A stretch of DNA of 64,000 nt from Polydactylus sextarius (GCA_016801845.1 JAFBJX010000128.1:1-64000); one strand, 5' to 3'. Positions 41,463 to 54,452 are shown, counted from the stretch's first letter. A program made the numbers and translations. The notes: a model not told the origin generated them from the letters alone.

Positions 41463-42691
41463 GAGCGCAATTATGCATATCGGCTCATTTCTCTCAATTG
41501 CTGGATTTCACTGGATTTTGACTTAATTGTCATGTTTGTCGATGCTGCAGATTGTCCCGCTGATGGCCTATTGGCACGTTTTTGGCAAATTTGTCAAATT
41601 GGCTTATTGAACAGCTTGGTTACCTCATTGCTGCTCGCAGCTATATTTATTATTATTCCGCTGTCATTGGAGTCTATGGCAGCCCATAGAACCGATTGCT
41701 CAAAAATTTTCTAATTTGGCACATTCATTCTAATCAGTCTCATTAGCAAATTCTGCAAATTTAAAGCCATCAGCCTGCAACCTCTAGCGCCACCAACTGG
41801 TCAAAGTTGCAGTCACGTTTCTGCTCATAACTTTTGACTCGTGTGGTCGATTTTCACAAACCTGGTACCATCGGATTCCTTTGATCAAGCTGATTCCAAC
41901 GCATCCTATGACGTCAAAATGCGTCATGATAGATTTTCCGCCATCTTGGATTTCATCAAAACCTTCAAAAGTTTCATCGTTCACAAATTTTGTACAATCG
42001 GCTTCAAACTTGGCACAGATGATCTTCAGACCAACCTTCATATAAGTAGTATTTTTCTTCTTCAGGATCTTAACCGTTCGACCGCCACAGCTAATCAAAA
42101 TTAGCGCTAAGCCGCCAAACAGGAAGTAACCTCATATCTCTGCAATACTTTGAGATAATTTAATCAAACTTTATGGCCAGTCCCAGAACTCCATTCTGAC
42201 TAAACAAAATCACTTTGTGTCATTCGGCCACTAGGTGGCGTTGTAATTAGCAAAAACGCGTTTTTGCTCATATCTCTCGATCCGTTTGGAATTTTAACTC
42301 AAATCTCATGACTGCTGACACAGTGAGTTGACCCATCAATGGTCAATGTAAAGATTTTGCTAAATTATAAAAACTGGCCGCCATATTGATTTAATCAAAA
42401 GTGAAACTTAACTCTACACAGGACTCAAATTCTGTCCGATCGCCACTTAAACTCGACACAGATGATCTTCAGACCGTGCCTGACAAAAGCCTTACATGAT
42501 TTTATTTTTGTAGCAAAGCGTTTGTCCGCCACGGCCAATCAAATCAGCGCTAAGCCGCCAAACAGGACATTTGCTCATATCTCAGCAAATCCTCAATCTT
42601 TCTTAATCAAACTCACTGTACAGACTCAGAATCACGTCTTGAGTAAGCCCAATCAATTTGGTGTCATTTGGCCTCTAGGGGGCGCTATAAT
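41463..42691 (+). repeat. Satellite unit, left subfamily, 1,229 bp
   Basis: Shortest complete unit in the window. GGATTTCACTGG has lost a G. CACGTTTTTGGC already as in the right subfamily. Both hairpin sites AGCGCTAAGCCGCC. Confidence 0.95.
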
Positions 42692-43924
42692 GAGCGCAAT
42701 TATGCATATCGGCTCATTTCTCTCAATTGCTGGATTTCGACTGGATTTGACTTAATTGTCATGTTTGTCGATGCTGCAGATTGTCCCGCTGATGGCCTAT
42801 TGGCACGCTTTTTGGCAAATTTGTCAAATTGGCTTATTGAACAGCTTGGTTACCTCATTGCTGCTCGCAGCTATATTTATTATTATTCCGCTGTCATTGG
42901 AGTCTATGGCAGCCCATAGAACCGATTGCTCAAAAATTTTCTAATTTGGCACATTCATTCTAATCAGTCTCATTAGCAAATTCTGCAAATTTAAAGCCAT
43001 CAGCCTGCAACCTCTAGCGCCACCAACTGGTCAAAGTTGCAGTCACGTTTCTGCTCATAACTTTTGACTCGTGTGGTCGATTTTCACAAACCTGGTACCA
43101 TCGGATTCCTTTGATCAAGTTGATTCCAACGCATCCTATGACGTCAAAATGCGTCATGATAGATTTTCCGCCATCTTGGATTTCATCAAAACCTTCAAAA
43201 AGTTTCATCGTTCACAAATTTTGTACAATCGGCTTCAAACTTGGCACAGATGATCTTCAGACCAACCTTCATATAAGTAGTATTTTTCTTCTTCAGGATC
43301 TTAACCGTTCGACCGCCACAGCTAATCAAAATTAGCGCTAAGCCGCCAAACAGGAAGTAACCTCATATCTCTGCAATACTTTGAGATAATTTAATCAAAC
43401 TTTATGGCCAGTCCCAGAACTCCATTCTGACTAAACAAAATCACTTTGTGTCATTCGGCCACTAGGTGGCGTTGTAATTAGCAAAAACGCGTTTTTGCTC
43501 ATATCTCTCGATCCGTTTGGAATTTTAACTCAAATCTCATGACTGCTGACACAGTGAGTTGACCCATCAATGGTCAATGTAAAGATTTTGCTAAATTATA
43601 AAAACTGGCCGCCATATTGATTTAATCAAAAGTGAAACTTAACTCTACACAGGACTCAAATTCTGTCCGATCGCCATTTAAACTCGACACAGATGATCTT
43701 CAGACCGTGCCTGACAAAAGCCTTACATGATTTTATTTTTGTAGCAAAGCGTTTGTCCGCCACGGCCAATCAAATCAGCGGCGCGGCCGCCAAACAGGAC
43801 ATTTGCTCATATCTCAGCAAATCCTCAATCTTTCTTAATCAAACTCACTGTACAGACTCAGAATCACGTCTTGAGTAAGCCCAATCAATTTGGTGTCATT
43901 TGGCCTCTAGGGGGGCGCTATAAT
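42692..43924 (+). repeat. Satellite unit, left subfamily, 1,233 bp
   Basis: CTTTGTGTC state. B hairpin AGCGGCGCGGCCGCC. Six-G C motif at the right end. Confidence 0.95.
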
Positions 43925-45158
43925 GAGCGCAATTATGCATATCGGCTCATTTCTCTCAATTGCTGGATTTCGACTGGATTTTGACTTAATTGTCATGTTT
44001 GTCGATGCTGCAGATTGTCCCGCTGATGGCCTATTGGCACGCTTTTTGGCAAATTTGTCAAATTGGCTTATTGAACAGCTTGGTTACCTCATTGCTGCTC
44101 GCAGCTATATTTATTATTATTCCGCTGTCATTGGAGTCTATGGCAGCCCATAGAACCGATTGCTCAAAAATTTTCTAATTTGGCACATTCATTCTAATCA
44201 GTCTCATTAGCAAATTCTGCAAATTTAAAGCCATCAGCCTGCAACCTCTAGCGCCACCAACTGGTCAAAGTTGCAGTCACGTTTCTGCTCATAACTTTTG
44301 ACTCGTGTGGTCGATTTTCACAAACCTGGTACCATCGGATTCCTTTGATCAAGCTGATTCCAACGCATCCTATGACGTCAAAATGCGTCATGATAGATTT
44401 TCCGCCATCTTGGATTTCATCAAAACCTTCAAAAAGTTTCATCGTTCACAAATTTTGTACAATCGGCTTCAAACTTGGCACAGATGATCTTCAGACCAAC
44501 CTTCATATAAGTAGTATTTTTCTTCTTCAGGATCTTAACCGTTCGACCGCCACAGCTAATCAAAATTAGCGCGTAAGCCGCCAAACAGGAAGTAACCTCA
44601 TATCTCTGCAATACTTTGAGATAATTTAATCAAACTTTATGGCCAGTCCCAGAACTCCATTCTGACTAAACAAAATCACTTTCGTGTCATTCGGCCACTA
44701 GGTGGCGCTGTAATTAGCAAAAACGCGTTTTTGCTCATATCTCTCGATCCGTTTGGAATTTTAACTCAAATCTCATGACTGCTGACACAGTGAGTTGACC
44801 CATCAATGGTCAATGTAAAGATTTTGCTAAATTATAAAAACTGGCCGCCATATTGATTTAATCAAAAGTGAAACTTAACTCTACACAGGACTCAAATTCT
44901 GTCCGATCGCCACGAAACTCGACACAGATGATCTTCAGACCGTGCCTGACAAAAGCCTTACATGATTTTATTTTTGTAGCAAAGCGTTTGTCCGCCACGG
45001 CCAATCGAAATCAGCGGCGGCCGCCAAACAGGACATTTGCTCATATCTCAGCAAATCCTCAATCTTTCTTAATCAAACTCACTGTACAGACTCAGAATCA
45101 CGTCTTGAGTAAGCCCAATCAATTTGGTGTCATTTGGCCTCTAGGGGGGCGCTATAAT
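43925..45158 (+). repeat. Satellite unit, transition, 1,234 bp
   Basis: First unit of segment 4 with the perfect B-class core CCACTAGGTGGCGCT (44695-44709) and CGCCACGAAACTC, while keeping CATATTGATTT. B hairpin AGCGGCGGCCGCC. Six-G C motif. Confidence 0.95.
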
Positions 45159-46390
45159 GAGCGCAATTATGCATATCGGCTCATTTCTCTCAATTGCTGG
45201 ATTTCGACTGGATTTGACTTAATTGTCATGTTTGTCGATGCTGCAGATTGTCCCGCTGATGGCCTATTGGCACGTTTTTGGCAAATTTGTCAAATTGGCT
45301 TATTGAACAGCTTGGTTAACCTCATTGCTGCTCGCAGCTATATTTATTATTATTCCGCTGTCATTGGAGTCTATGGCAGCCCATAGAACCGATTGCTCAA
45401 AAATTTTCTAATTTGGCACATTCATTCTAATCAGTCTCATTAGCAAATTCTGCAAATTTAAAGCCATCAGCCTGCAACCTCTAGCGCCACCAACTGGTCA
45501 AAGTTGCAGTCACGTTTCTGCTCATAACTTTTGACTCGTGTGGTCGATTTTCACAAACCTGGTACCATCGGATTCCTTTGATCAAGTTGATTCCAACGCA
45601 TCCTATGACGTCAAAATGCGTCATGATAGATTTTCCGCCATCTTGGATTTCATCAAAACCTTCAAAAAGTTTCATCGTTCACAAATTTTGTACAATCGGC
45701 TTCAAACTTGGCACAGATGATCTTCAGACCAACCTTCATATAAGTAGTATTTTTCTTCTTCAGGATCTTAACCGTTCGACCGCCACAGCCAATCAAAATT
45801 AGCGCTAAGCCGCCAAACAGGAAGTAACCTCATATCTCTGCAATACTTTGAGATAATTTAATCAAACTTTATGGCCAGTCCCAGAACTCCATTCTGACTA
45901 AACAAAATCACTTTCGTGTCATTCGGCCACTAGGTGGCGTTGTAATTAGCAAAAACGCGTTTTTGCTCATATCTCTCGATCCGTTTGGAATTTTAACTCA
46001 AATCTCATGACTGCTGACACAGTGAGTTGACCCATCAATGGTCAATGTAAAGATTTTGCTAAATTATAAAAACTGGCCGCCATATTGATTTAATCAAAAG
46101 TGAAACTTAACTCTACACAGGACTCAAATTCTGTCCGATCGCCACGAAACTCGACACAGATGATCTTCAGACCGTGCCTGACAAAAGCCTTACATGATTT
46201 TTTTTTGTAGCAAAGCGTTTGTCCGCCACGGCCAATCGAAATCAGCGGCGAAGCCGCCAAACAGGACATTTGCTCATATCTCAGCAAATCCTCAATCTTT
46301 CTTAATCAAACTCACTGTACAGACTCAGAATCACGTCTTGAGTAAGCCCAATGAATTTGGTGTCATTTGGCCTCTAGGGGGCGCTATAAT
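45159..46390 (+). repeat. Satellite unit, transition, 1,232 bp
   Basis: Reverts to GCGTTG at the B start and AGCCAATC in A, but keeps CGCCACGAAACTC. T-run near 46,200 uninterrupted. CCCAATGAATTTGG substitution near 46,350. Confidence 0.95.
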
Positions 46391-47625
46391 GAGCGCAATT
46401 ATGCATATCGGCTCATTTCTCTCAATTGCTGGATTTCGACTGGATTTCGACTTAATTGTCATGTTTGTCGATGCTGCAGATTGTCCCGCTGATGGCCTAT
46501 TGGCACGTTTTTGGCAAATTTGTCAAATTGGCTTATTGAACAGCTTGGTTAACCTCATTGCTGCTCGCAGCTATATTTATTATTATTCCGCTGTCATTGG
46601 AGTCTATGGCAGCCCATAGAACCGATTGCTCAAAAATTTTCTAATTTGGCACATTCATTCTAATCAGTCTCATTAGCAAATTCTGCAAATTTAAAGCCAT
46701 CAGCCTGCAACCTCTAGCGCCACCAACTGGTCAAAGTTGCAGTCACGTTTCTGCTCATAACTTTTGACTCGTGTGGTCGATTTTCACAAACCTGGTACCA
46801 TCGGATTCCTTTGATCAAGTTGATTCCAACGCATCCTATGACGTCAAAATGCGTCATGATAGATTTTCCGCCATCTTGGATTTCATCAAAACCTTCAAAA
46901 AGTTTCATCGTTCACAAATTTTGTACAATCGGCTTCAAACTTGGCACAGATGATCTTCAGACCAACCTTCATATAAGTAGTATTTTTCTTCTTCAGGATC
47001 TTAACCGTTCGACCGCCACAGCTAATCAAAATTAGCGCTAAGCCGCCAAACAGGAAGTAACCTCATATCTCTGCAATACTTTGAGATAATTTAATCAAAC
47101 TTTATGGCCAGTCCCAGAACTCCATTCTGACTAAACAAAATCACTTTCGTGTCATTCGGCCACTAGGTGGCGCTGTAATTAGCAAAAACGCGTTTTTGCT
47201 CATATCTCTCGATCCGTTTGGAATTTTAACTCAAATCTCATGACTGCTGACACAGTGAGTTGACCCATCAATGGTCAATGTAAAGATTTTGCTAAATTAT
47301 AAAAACTGGCCGCCATATTGGATTTAATCAAAAGTGAAACTTAACTCTACACAGGACTCAAATTCTGTCCGATCGCCACGAAACTCGACACAGATGATCT
47401 TCAGACCGTGCCTGACAAAAGCCTTACATGATTTTATTTTTGTAGCAAAGCGTTTGTCCGCCACGGCCAATCGAAATCAGCGGATAAGCCGCCAAACAGG
47501 ACATTTGCTCATATCTCAGCAAATCCTCAATCTTTCTTAATCAAACTCACTGTACAGACTCAGAATCACGTCTTGAGTAAGCCCAATCAATTTGGTGTCA
47601 TTTGGCCTCTAGGGGGCGCTATAAT
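46391..47625 (+). repeat. Satellite unit, transition, 1,235 bp
   Basis: Perfect B core at 47160-47174. Introduces CATATTGGATTT and GGATTTCGACTT. B hairpin AGCGGATAAGCCGCC. Confidence 0.95.
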
Positions 47626-48860
47626 GAGCGCAATTATGCATATCGGCTCATTTCTCTCAATTGCTGGATTTCGACTGGATTTCGACTTAATTGTCATGTT
47701 TGTCGATGCTGCAGATTGTCCCGCTGATGGCCTATTGGCACGTTTTTTGGCAAATTTGTCAAATTGGCTTATTGAACAGCTTGGTTAACCTCATTGCTGC
47801 TCGCAGCTATATTTATTATTATTCCGCTGTCATTGGAGTCTATGGCAGCCCATAGAACCGATTGCTCAAAAATTTTCTAATTTGGCACATTCATTCTAAT
47901 CAGTCTCATTAGCAAATTCTGCAAATTTAAAGCCATCAGCCTGCAACCTCTAGCGCCACCAACTGGTCAAAGTTGCAGTCACGTTTCTGCTCATAACTTT
48001 TGACTCGTGTGGTCGATTTTCACAAACCTGGTACCATCGGATTCCTTTGATCAAGCTGATTCCAACGCATCCTATGACGTCAAAATGCGTCATGATAGAT
48101 TTTCCGCCATCTTGGATTTCATCAAAACCTTCAAAAGTTTCATCGTTCACAAATTTTGTACAATCGGCTTCAAACTTGGCACAGATGATCTTCAGACCAA
48201 CCTTCATATAAGTAGTATTTTTCTTCTTCAGGATCTTAACCGTTCGACCGCCACAGCTAATCAAAATTAGCGTAAGCCGCCAAACAGGAAGTAACCTCAT
48301 ATCTCTGCAATACTTTGAGATAATTTAATCAAACTTTATGGCCAGTCCCAGAACTCCATTCTGACTAAACAAAATCACTTTCGTGTCATTCGGCCCACTA
48401 GGTGGCGCTGTAATTAGCAAAAACGCGTTTTTGCTCATATCTCTCGATCCGTTTGGAATTTTAACTCAAATCTCATGACTGCTGACACAGTGAGTTGACC
48501 CATCAATGGTCAATGTAAAGATTTTGCTAAATTATAAAAACTGGCCGCCATATTGGATTTAATCAAAAGTGAAACTTAACTCTACACAGGACTCAAATTC
48601 TGTCCGATCGCCACGAAACTCGACACAGATGATCTTCAGACCGTGCCTGACAAAAGCCTTACATGATTTTATTTTTGTAGCAAAGCGTTTGTCCGCCACG
48701 GCCAATCGAAATCAGCGGCGAAGCCGCCAAACAGGACATTTGCTCATATCTCAGCAAATCCTCAATCTTTCTTAATCAAACTCACTGTACAGACTCAGAA
48801 TCACGTCTTGAGTAAGCCCAATCAATTTGGTGTCATTTGGCCTCTAGGGGGCGCTATAAT
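47626..48860 (+). repeat. Satellite unit, transition, 1,235 bp
   Basis: Perfect B core at 48395-48409 with one extra C upstream. A hairpin shortened to AGCGTAAGCCGCC. Confidence 0.95.
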
Positions 48861-50094
48861 GAGCGCAATTATGCATATCGGCTCATTTCTCTCAATTGCT
48901 GGATTTCGACTGGATTTTTGACTTAATTGTCATGTTTGTCGATGCTGCAGATTGTCCCGTTGATGGCCTATTGGCACGTTTTTGGCAAATTTGTCAAATT
49001 GGCTTATTGAACAGCTTGGCCACCTCATTGCTGCTCGCAGCTATATTTATTATTATTCCGCTGTCATTGGAGTCTATGGCAGCCCATAGAACCGATTGCT
49101 CAAAAATTTTCTAATTTGGCACATTCATTCTAATCAGTCTCATTAGCAAATTCTGCAAATTTAAAGCCATCAGCCTGCAACCTCTAGCGCCACCAACTGG
49201 TCAAAGTTGCAGTCACGTTTCTGCTCATAACTTTTGACTCGTGTGGTCGATTTTCACAAACCTGGTACCATCGGATTCCTTTGATCAAGCTGATTCCAAC
49301 GCATCCTATGACGTCAAAATGCGTCATGATAGATTTTCCGCCATCTTGGATTTCATCAAAACCTTCAAAAAGTTTCATCGTTCACAAATTTTGTACAATC
49401 GGCTTCAAACTTGGCACAGATGATCTTCAGACCAACCTTCATATAAGTAGTATTTTTCTTCTTCAGGATCTTAACCGTTCGACCGCCACAGCTAATCAAA
49501 ATTAGCGCTAAGCCGCCAAACAGGAAGTAACCTCATATCTCTGCAATACTTTGAGATAATTTAATCAAACTTTATGGCCAGTCCCAGAACTCCATTCTGA
49601 CTAAACAAAATCACTTTCGTGTCATTCGGCCACTAGGTGGCGCTGTAATTAGCAAAAACGCGTTTTTGCTCATATCTCTCGATCCGTTTGGAATTTTAAC
49701 TCAAATCTCATGACTGCTGATGACAGTGAGTTGACCCATCAATGGTCAATGTAAAGATTTTGCTAAATTATAAAAACTGGCCGCCATATTGATTTAATCA
49801 AAAGTGAAACTTAACTCTACACAGGACTCAAATTCTGTCCGATCGCCACGAAACTCGACACAGATGATCTTCAGACCGTGCCTGACAAAAGCCTTACATG
49901 ATTTTATTTTTGTAGCAAAGCGTTTGTCCGCCACGGCCAATCGAAATCAGCGGCGAAGCCGCCAAACAGGACATTTGCTCATATCTCAGCAAATCCTCAA
50001 TCTTTCTTAATCAAACTCACTGTACAGACTCAGAATCACGTCTTGAGTAAGCCCAATCAATTTGGTGTCATTTGGCCTCTAGGGGCGCTATAAT
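48861..50094 (+). repeat. Satellite unit, transition, 1,234 bp
   Basis: First unit with GTTGATGGCC and CAGCTTGGCCACC, yet reverts to CATATTGATTT. GCTGATGACAGTGAG alteration near 49,718. Perfect B core at 49630-49644. Confidence 0.95.
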
Positions 50095-51349
50095 GAGCGC
50101 AATTATGCATATCGGCTCATTTCTCTCAATTGCTGGATTTCGACTGGATTTCGACTTAATTGTCATGTTTGTCGATGCTGCAGATTGTCCCGCTGATGGC
50201 CTATTGGCACGTTTTTGGCAAATTTGTCAAATTGGCTTATTGAACAGCTTGGTTACCTCATTGCTGCTCGCAGCTATATTTATTATTATTCCGCTGTCAT
50301 TGGAGTCTATGGCAGCCCATAGAACCGATTGCTCAAAAATTTTCTAATTTGGCACATTCATTCTAATCAGTCTCATTAGCAAATTCTGCAAATTTAAAGC
50401 CATCAGCCTGCAACCTCTAGCGCCACCAACTGGTCAAAGTTGCAGTCACGTTTCTGCTCATAACTTTTGACTCGTGTGGTCGATTTTCACAAACCTGGTA
50501 CCATCGGATTCCTTTGATCAAGAAGCTGATTCAACGCATCCTGACGTCAAAATGCGTCATGACAGTTTTCCTCTTAGATTTCCATCAAATAACCTTCACA
50601 CGTTTCATCGTTCTGAAATTTTGCATACAATCGATTTTAAACTTGGCACTGAATGATCTTCAGACCAACCTTCATATAATTAGTATTTTTTCTTCTTCAG
50701 GATCTTAACACGTTCGACCGCCACAGCCCAATCAAAATTAGCGATGCGAAGCACGCGCCAAACAGGGAAGTAACCTCCTTATCTCTGCAATACTTTGAGA
50801 TAATTTAATCAAACTTTATGGCCAGTCCCAGAACTCCATTTTGACTAAACAAAATCACTTTCGTGTCATTCGGCCACTAGGTGGCGCTGTAATTAACAAA
50901 AAACGAACTTTTTGCTCATATCTCGATCAGATTTGAATTTTTAACTCAAATCTCATGACTGCTGACACAGTGAGTTGACCCCATCAATGGTCAATGTAAA
51001 GATTTTGCTAAATTATAAAAAATGGCCGCCATATTGGATTTAATCAAATTGAAACTTAACTCTACACAGGACTCAAATTCACTGCGATACGTCATACGAA
51101 GCTCGACACAGATGATCTTCAGACCGTGCCTGACAAAAGCCTTACATTTTTATTTTTGTAGCAAAGCGTTTGTCCATACGGTCCCAATCGAAATCAGCGG
51201 TGGAAACATAAACAAATTTATTGCTCATATCTCTGGCAAATCCTCAATCTTTCTTAATCAAACTCTCTCACTGTACGAATTTCAGAATCCTTCCGTCTTG
51301 AAATGGCCAATCAATTTATTAGCCAATTGGCCTGTAGGGGCGCTATAAT
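50095..51349 (+). repeat. Satellite unit, clean to diverged, 1,255 bp
   Basis: Clean up to 50521, then decays in the A block (GATCAAGAAGCTGATTC). Perfect B core persists at 50874-50888. Palindrome arm mutated (AAAAAACGAACTTTTTGC). Confidence 0.9.
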
Positions 51350-52505
51350 GACGCTGTTTCGGTATATCGGCTCATTTCTCTCAATTGCTAGATTTAGGCT
51401 AGATTCCGACTTAATTGTCATGTTTAGCCGATGCTGCAGATTGTCCCGTTGATGGCCTAGTAGCGCGTTTTGGCAAATTTGTCCAAGTACCAAAGCACAT
51501 TATTGAACAACTTGGCCACCTCATTTGCTGCTGGCAGCTATATTTACATATTATTCCGCTGTCATTTGGAGTCTATAGCGGCATGCCATAAACTCGATTG
51601 CTCAAAATTTTCCTAGTCGGCACTGTCATTTCTAATCAGTCTCATTAGCATATTCTACCACCATTCAAATATTCAGCCTGCAGCTTACTCTATGGCGCCT
51701 GCGAGAAAAAGCTGTCGTTCAAGTTGCAGTCACGTTTCCTGCTCTCATACCTTTTGACTCAATAGGTCGATTTTCACCAAACCTGGTACATCAAGTTCCC
51801 CATACGGTGGCCGATTCCAACGCATCCTATGACGTCAAAATGCGTCTTGATAGTTTTTCCGCCATCTTGTTGGATTCAAAACCTTCCTTCAAACGTTTCA
51901 TCGCGTTCACAAATTTTTTGTACAAGTAAACTTGAAGCTTGGCACGAATGATCCTCATAATAACCTTCATACTCGTAGTATTTTCTTCTTCAGGATCTTA
52001 ACTGATTCTAAACCGCCACAGCCAATCAAAATTAAGCGGCAAACACATAGGCGACAAATAACCTCATGTATCTTTCAATACTGTGCTGAGATAATTTAAT
52101 CAAACACATATTGAGTGTTTGAACTAGAAGCTGACGTCAAAAACCGTGTCGTGTAAGTCGGCCTGGGTGGCGCTGATGGCGCGTTTTATATCTCGATCGT
52201 TTACAGAATTTAACTCAAATCTCTGACTGTGACACAGTGGCCCATTGCATCGTGGTCAATGTAATTTTATTATAAACTGGCCGCCATTGGTTAATCAAAA
52301 GTGAAACTTAACTCCACAGGACTCTCGAAATTCTGTCGATACGAAACTTCGACACAGATGATCATGGTCGTGCTGACAAAAACCTTACATGATTTTTATT
52401 TTGTAGCAAAGCGTTTATCACATACAGCCAATGCAATCAATGGCTTACCCTTAATTAAATTTGTTGCTCATATCATAAATCCTCAATCTTTCTTAATCAA
52501 ACTCT
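50522..52505 (+). repeat. Diverged array segment 5
   Basis: About 1.6 units of strongly altered copies between two clean segments. The A block of the second copy is especially damaged (51,690-52,140) and its B block is shortened. Clean sequence resumes at about 52,506 near CTCACTGTACAGACTCAG, the same unit phase at which segments 2 and 4 begin. Confidence 0.8.
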
Positions 52506-52585
52506 CTCTCACTGTACAGACTCAGAATCCATCTTGAGTAAGCCCAATCAATTTGGTGTCATTTGGCCTCTAGGGGCGCTATAAT
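51350..52585 (+). repeat. Satellite unit, strongly diverged, 1,236 bp
   Basis: The CTCF-like site at the A start is replaced by TATGGCGCCTGCG near 51,690. The A/B boundary is condensed. CRE intact near 51,830. Clean from about 52,506. Confidence 0.85.
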
Positions 52586-53823
52586 GAGCGCAATTATGCA
52601 TATCGGCTCATTTCTCTCAATTGCTGGATTTCGACTGGATTTCGACTTAATTGTCATGTTTGTCGATGCTGCAGATTGTCCCGTTGATGGCCTATTGGCA
52701 CGTTTTTGGCAAATTTGTCAAATTGGCTTATTGAACAGCTTGGGCCACCTCATTGCTGCTCGCAGCTATATTTATTATTATTCCGCTGTCATTGGAGTCT
52801 ATGGCAGCCCATAGAACCGATTGCTCAAAAATTTTCTAATTTGGCACATTCATTCTAATCAGTCTCATTAGCAAATTCTGCAAATTTAAAGCCATCAGCC
52901 TGCAACCTCTAGCGCCACCAACTGGTCAAAGTTGCAGTCACGTTTCTGCTCATAACTTTTGACTCGTGTGGTCGATTTTCACAAACCTGGTACCATCGGA
53001 TTCCTTTGATCAAGCTGATTCCAACGCATTCCTATGACGTCAAAATGCGTCATGATAGATTTTCCGCCATCTTGGATTTCATCAAAAACCTTCAAAAGTT
53101 TCATCGTTCACAAATTTTGTACAATCGGCTTCAAACTTGGCACAGATGATCTTCAGACCAACCTTCATATAAGTAGTATTTTTCTTCTTCAGGATCTTAA
53201 CCGTTCGACCGCCACAGCCAATCAAAATTAGCGGCGAAGCCGCCAAACAGGAAGTAACCTCATATCTCTGCAATACTTTGAGATAATTTAATCAAACTTT
53301 ATGGCCAGTCCCAGAACTCCATTCTGACTAAACAAAATCACTTTCGTGTCATTCGGCCACTAGGTGGCGCTGTAATTAGCAAAAACGCGTTTTTGCTCAT
53401 ATCTCTCGATCCGTTTGGAATTTTAACTCAAATCTCATGACTGCTGACACAGTGAGTTGACCCATCAATGGTCAATGTAAAGATTTTGCTAAATTATAAA
53501 AACTGGCCGCCATATTGGATTTAATCAAAAGTGAAACTTAACTCTACACAGGACTCAAATTCTGTCCGATCGCCACGAAACTCGACACAGATGATCTTCA
53601 GACCGTGCCTGACAAAAGCCTTACATGATTTTATTTTTTAGCAAAGCGTTTGTCCGCCACGGCCAATCGAAATCAGCGGCGGTCAGCCAAACAGGACATT
53701 TGCTCATATCTCAGCAAATCCTCAATCTTTCTTAATCAAACTCACTGTACAGACTCAGAATCACGTCTTGAGTAAGCCCAATCAATTTGGTGTCATTTGG
53801 CCTCTAGGGGGCGCTATAATGAT
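52586..53823 (+). repeat. Satellite unit, right subfamily, 1,238 bp
   Basis: CAGCTTGGGCCACC junction and CATTCCTATG. A hairpin AGCGGCGAAGCCGCC, B hairpin site AGCGGCGGTCAGCC. GAT duplicated just before the next anchor. Confidence 0.95.
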
Positions 53824-54143
53824 GAGCGCAATTATGCATATCGGCTCATTTCTCTCAATTGCTGGATTTCGACTGGATTTCGACTTAATTGTCATGTTTG
53901 TCGATGCTGCAGATTGTCCCGTTGATGGCCTATTGGCACGTTTTTGGCAAATTTGTCAAATTGGCTTATTGAACAGCTTGGCCACCTCATTGCTGCTCGC
54001 AGCTATATTTATTATTATTCCGCTGTCATTGGAGTCTATGGCAGCCCATAGAACCGATTGCTCAAAAATTTTCTAATTTGGCACATTCATTCTAATCAGT
54101 CTCATTAGCAAATTCTGCAAATTTAAAGCCATCAGCCTGCAAC
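53802..54143 (+). repeat. Block C preceding the reference A block (~342 bp)
   Basis: Begins CTCTAGGGGGCGC. Shares with A and B the start motif, GGCTCATTTCTC at offset ~38, a weakly similar CATG...GATGGCC...ATTGG stretch, and the end. It lacks the CCGCCAT, CCAAT and hairpin region, which accounts for its ~100-bp shorter length. Probably a diverged third copy of the same ancestral block. Confidence 0.6.
54036..54051. repeat. CTATGG-CAGC-CCATAG inverted repeat, block C
   Basis: Perfect 6-bp arms around a 4-base loop, constant in nearly all clean units. Diverged units often lose the right arm (e.g. about 170 and 22,740). Confidence 0.8.
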
Positions 54144-54147
54144 CTCT

Positions 54148-54162
54148 AGCGCCACCAACTGG
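54148..54162 (-). promoter_or_regulatory. CTCF-like core, A site
   Basis: On the minus strand it reads CCAGTTGGTGGCGCT, matching 14 of 15 positions of the vertebrate CTCF core CCASYAGRKGGCRSY (A-to-T at position 6). Present in nearly every clean unit; mutated in the unit starting at 61262. Binding is inferred from motif only. Confidence 0.45.
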
Positions 54163-54270
54163 TCAAAGTTGCAGTCACGTTTCTGCTCATAACTTTTGAC
54201 TCGTGTGGTCGATTTTCACAAACCTGGTACCATCGGATTCCTTTGATCAAGCTGATTCCAACGCATCCTA

Positions 54271-54289
54271 TGACGTCAAAATGCGTCAT
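54271..54289 (+). promoter_or_regulatory. CRE palindrome plus CRE-like half, block A
   Basis: TGACGTCA (54271-54278) is the perfect CREB/ATF palindrome. TGCGTCAT follows at 54282-54289. The pair is present in all clean units, and the CRE also survives in several diverged ones (e.g. 22989, 25566, 28153, 51830). Confidence 0.45.
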
Positions 54290-54299
54290 GATAGATTTT

Positions 54300-54311
54300 C
54301 CGCCATCTTGG
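54300..54311 (-). promoter_or_regulatory. YY1-like site in block A
   Basis: CCGCCATCTTGG; the minus strand CCAAGATGGCGG contains AAGATGGCGG, close to the YY1 consensus AANATGGCGGC. Retained in most units including many diverged ones. Motif-based only. Confidence 0.45.
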
Positions 54312-54377
54312 ATTTCATCAAAAACCTTCAAAAAGTTTCATCGTTCACAAATTTTGTACAATCGGCTTCAAACTTGG

Positions 54378-54396
54378 CACAGATGATCTTCAGACC
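54378..54396 (+). repeat. 19-bp direct repeat, block A copy
   Basis: CACAGATGATCTTCAGACC is identical to the block B copy at 54823-54841, 445 bp downstream. It is the longest exact A/B match noticed and shows their common origin. Confidence 0.9.
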
Positions 54397-54452
54397 AACC
54401 TTCATATAAGTAGTATTTTTCTTCTTCAGGATCTTAACTGTTCGACCGCCAC

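Larger units (their letters stand above)
33951..50521 (+). repeat. Homogenised array segment 4 (left subfamily grading into right subfamily)
   Basis: Thirteen full near-identical units (mean 1,235 bp). The left part carries left-subfamily states (GCGTTG, CATATTGATTT, CGCCACTTAAACTC). From about 44.7 kb, right-subfamily states appear and alternate with left ones unit by unit. Units near 37.8-43.4 kb share CTTTGTGTCATTC in place of CTTTCGTGTCATTC. The segment decays abruptly at 50522 within an A block. Confidence 0.9.

Noticed and set aside
44868..45386. Longer open frame of 172 codons joining the end of B to C (similarly 8591-9124)
   Set aside because: Arises only where private indels remove intervening stops. 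Neighbouring near-identical units do not keep it, and it has no recognisable domain.
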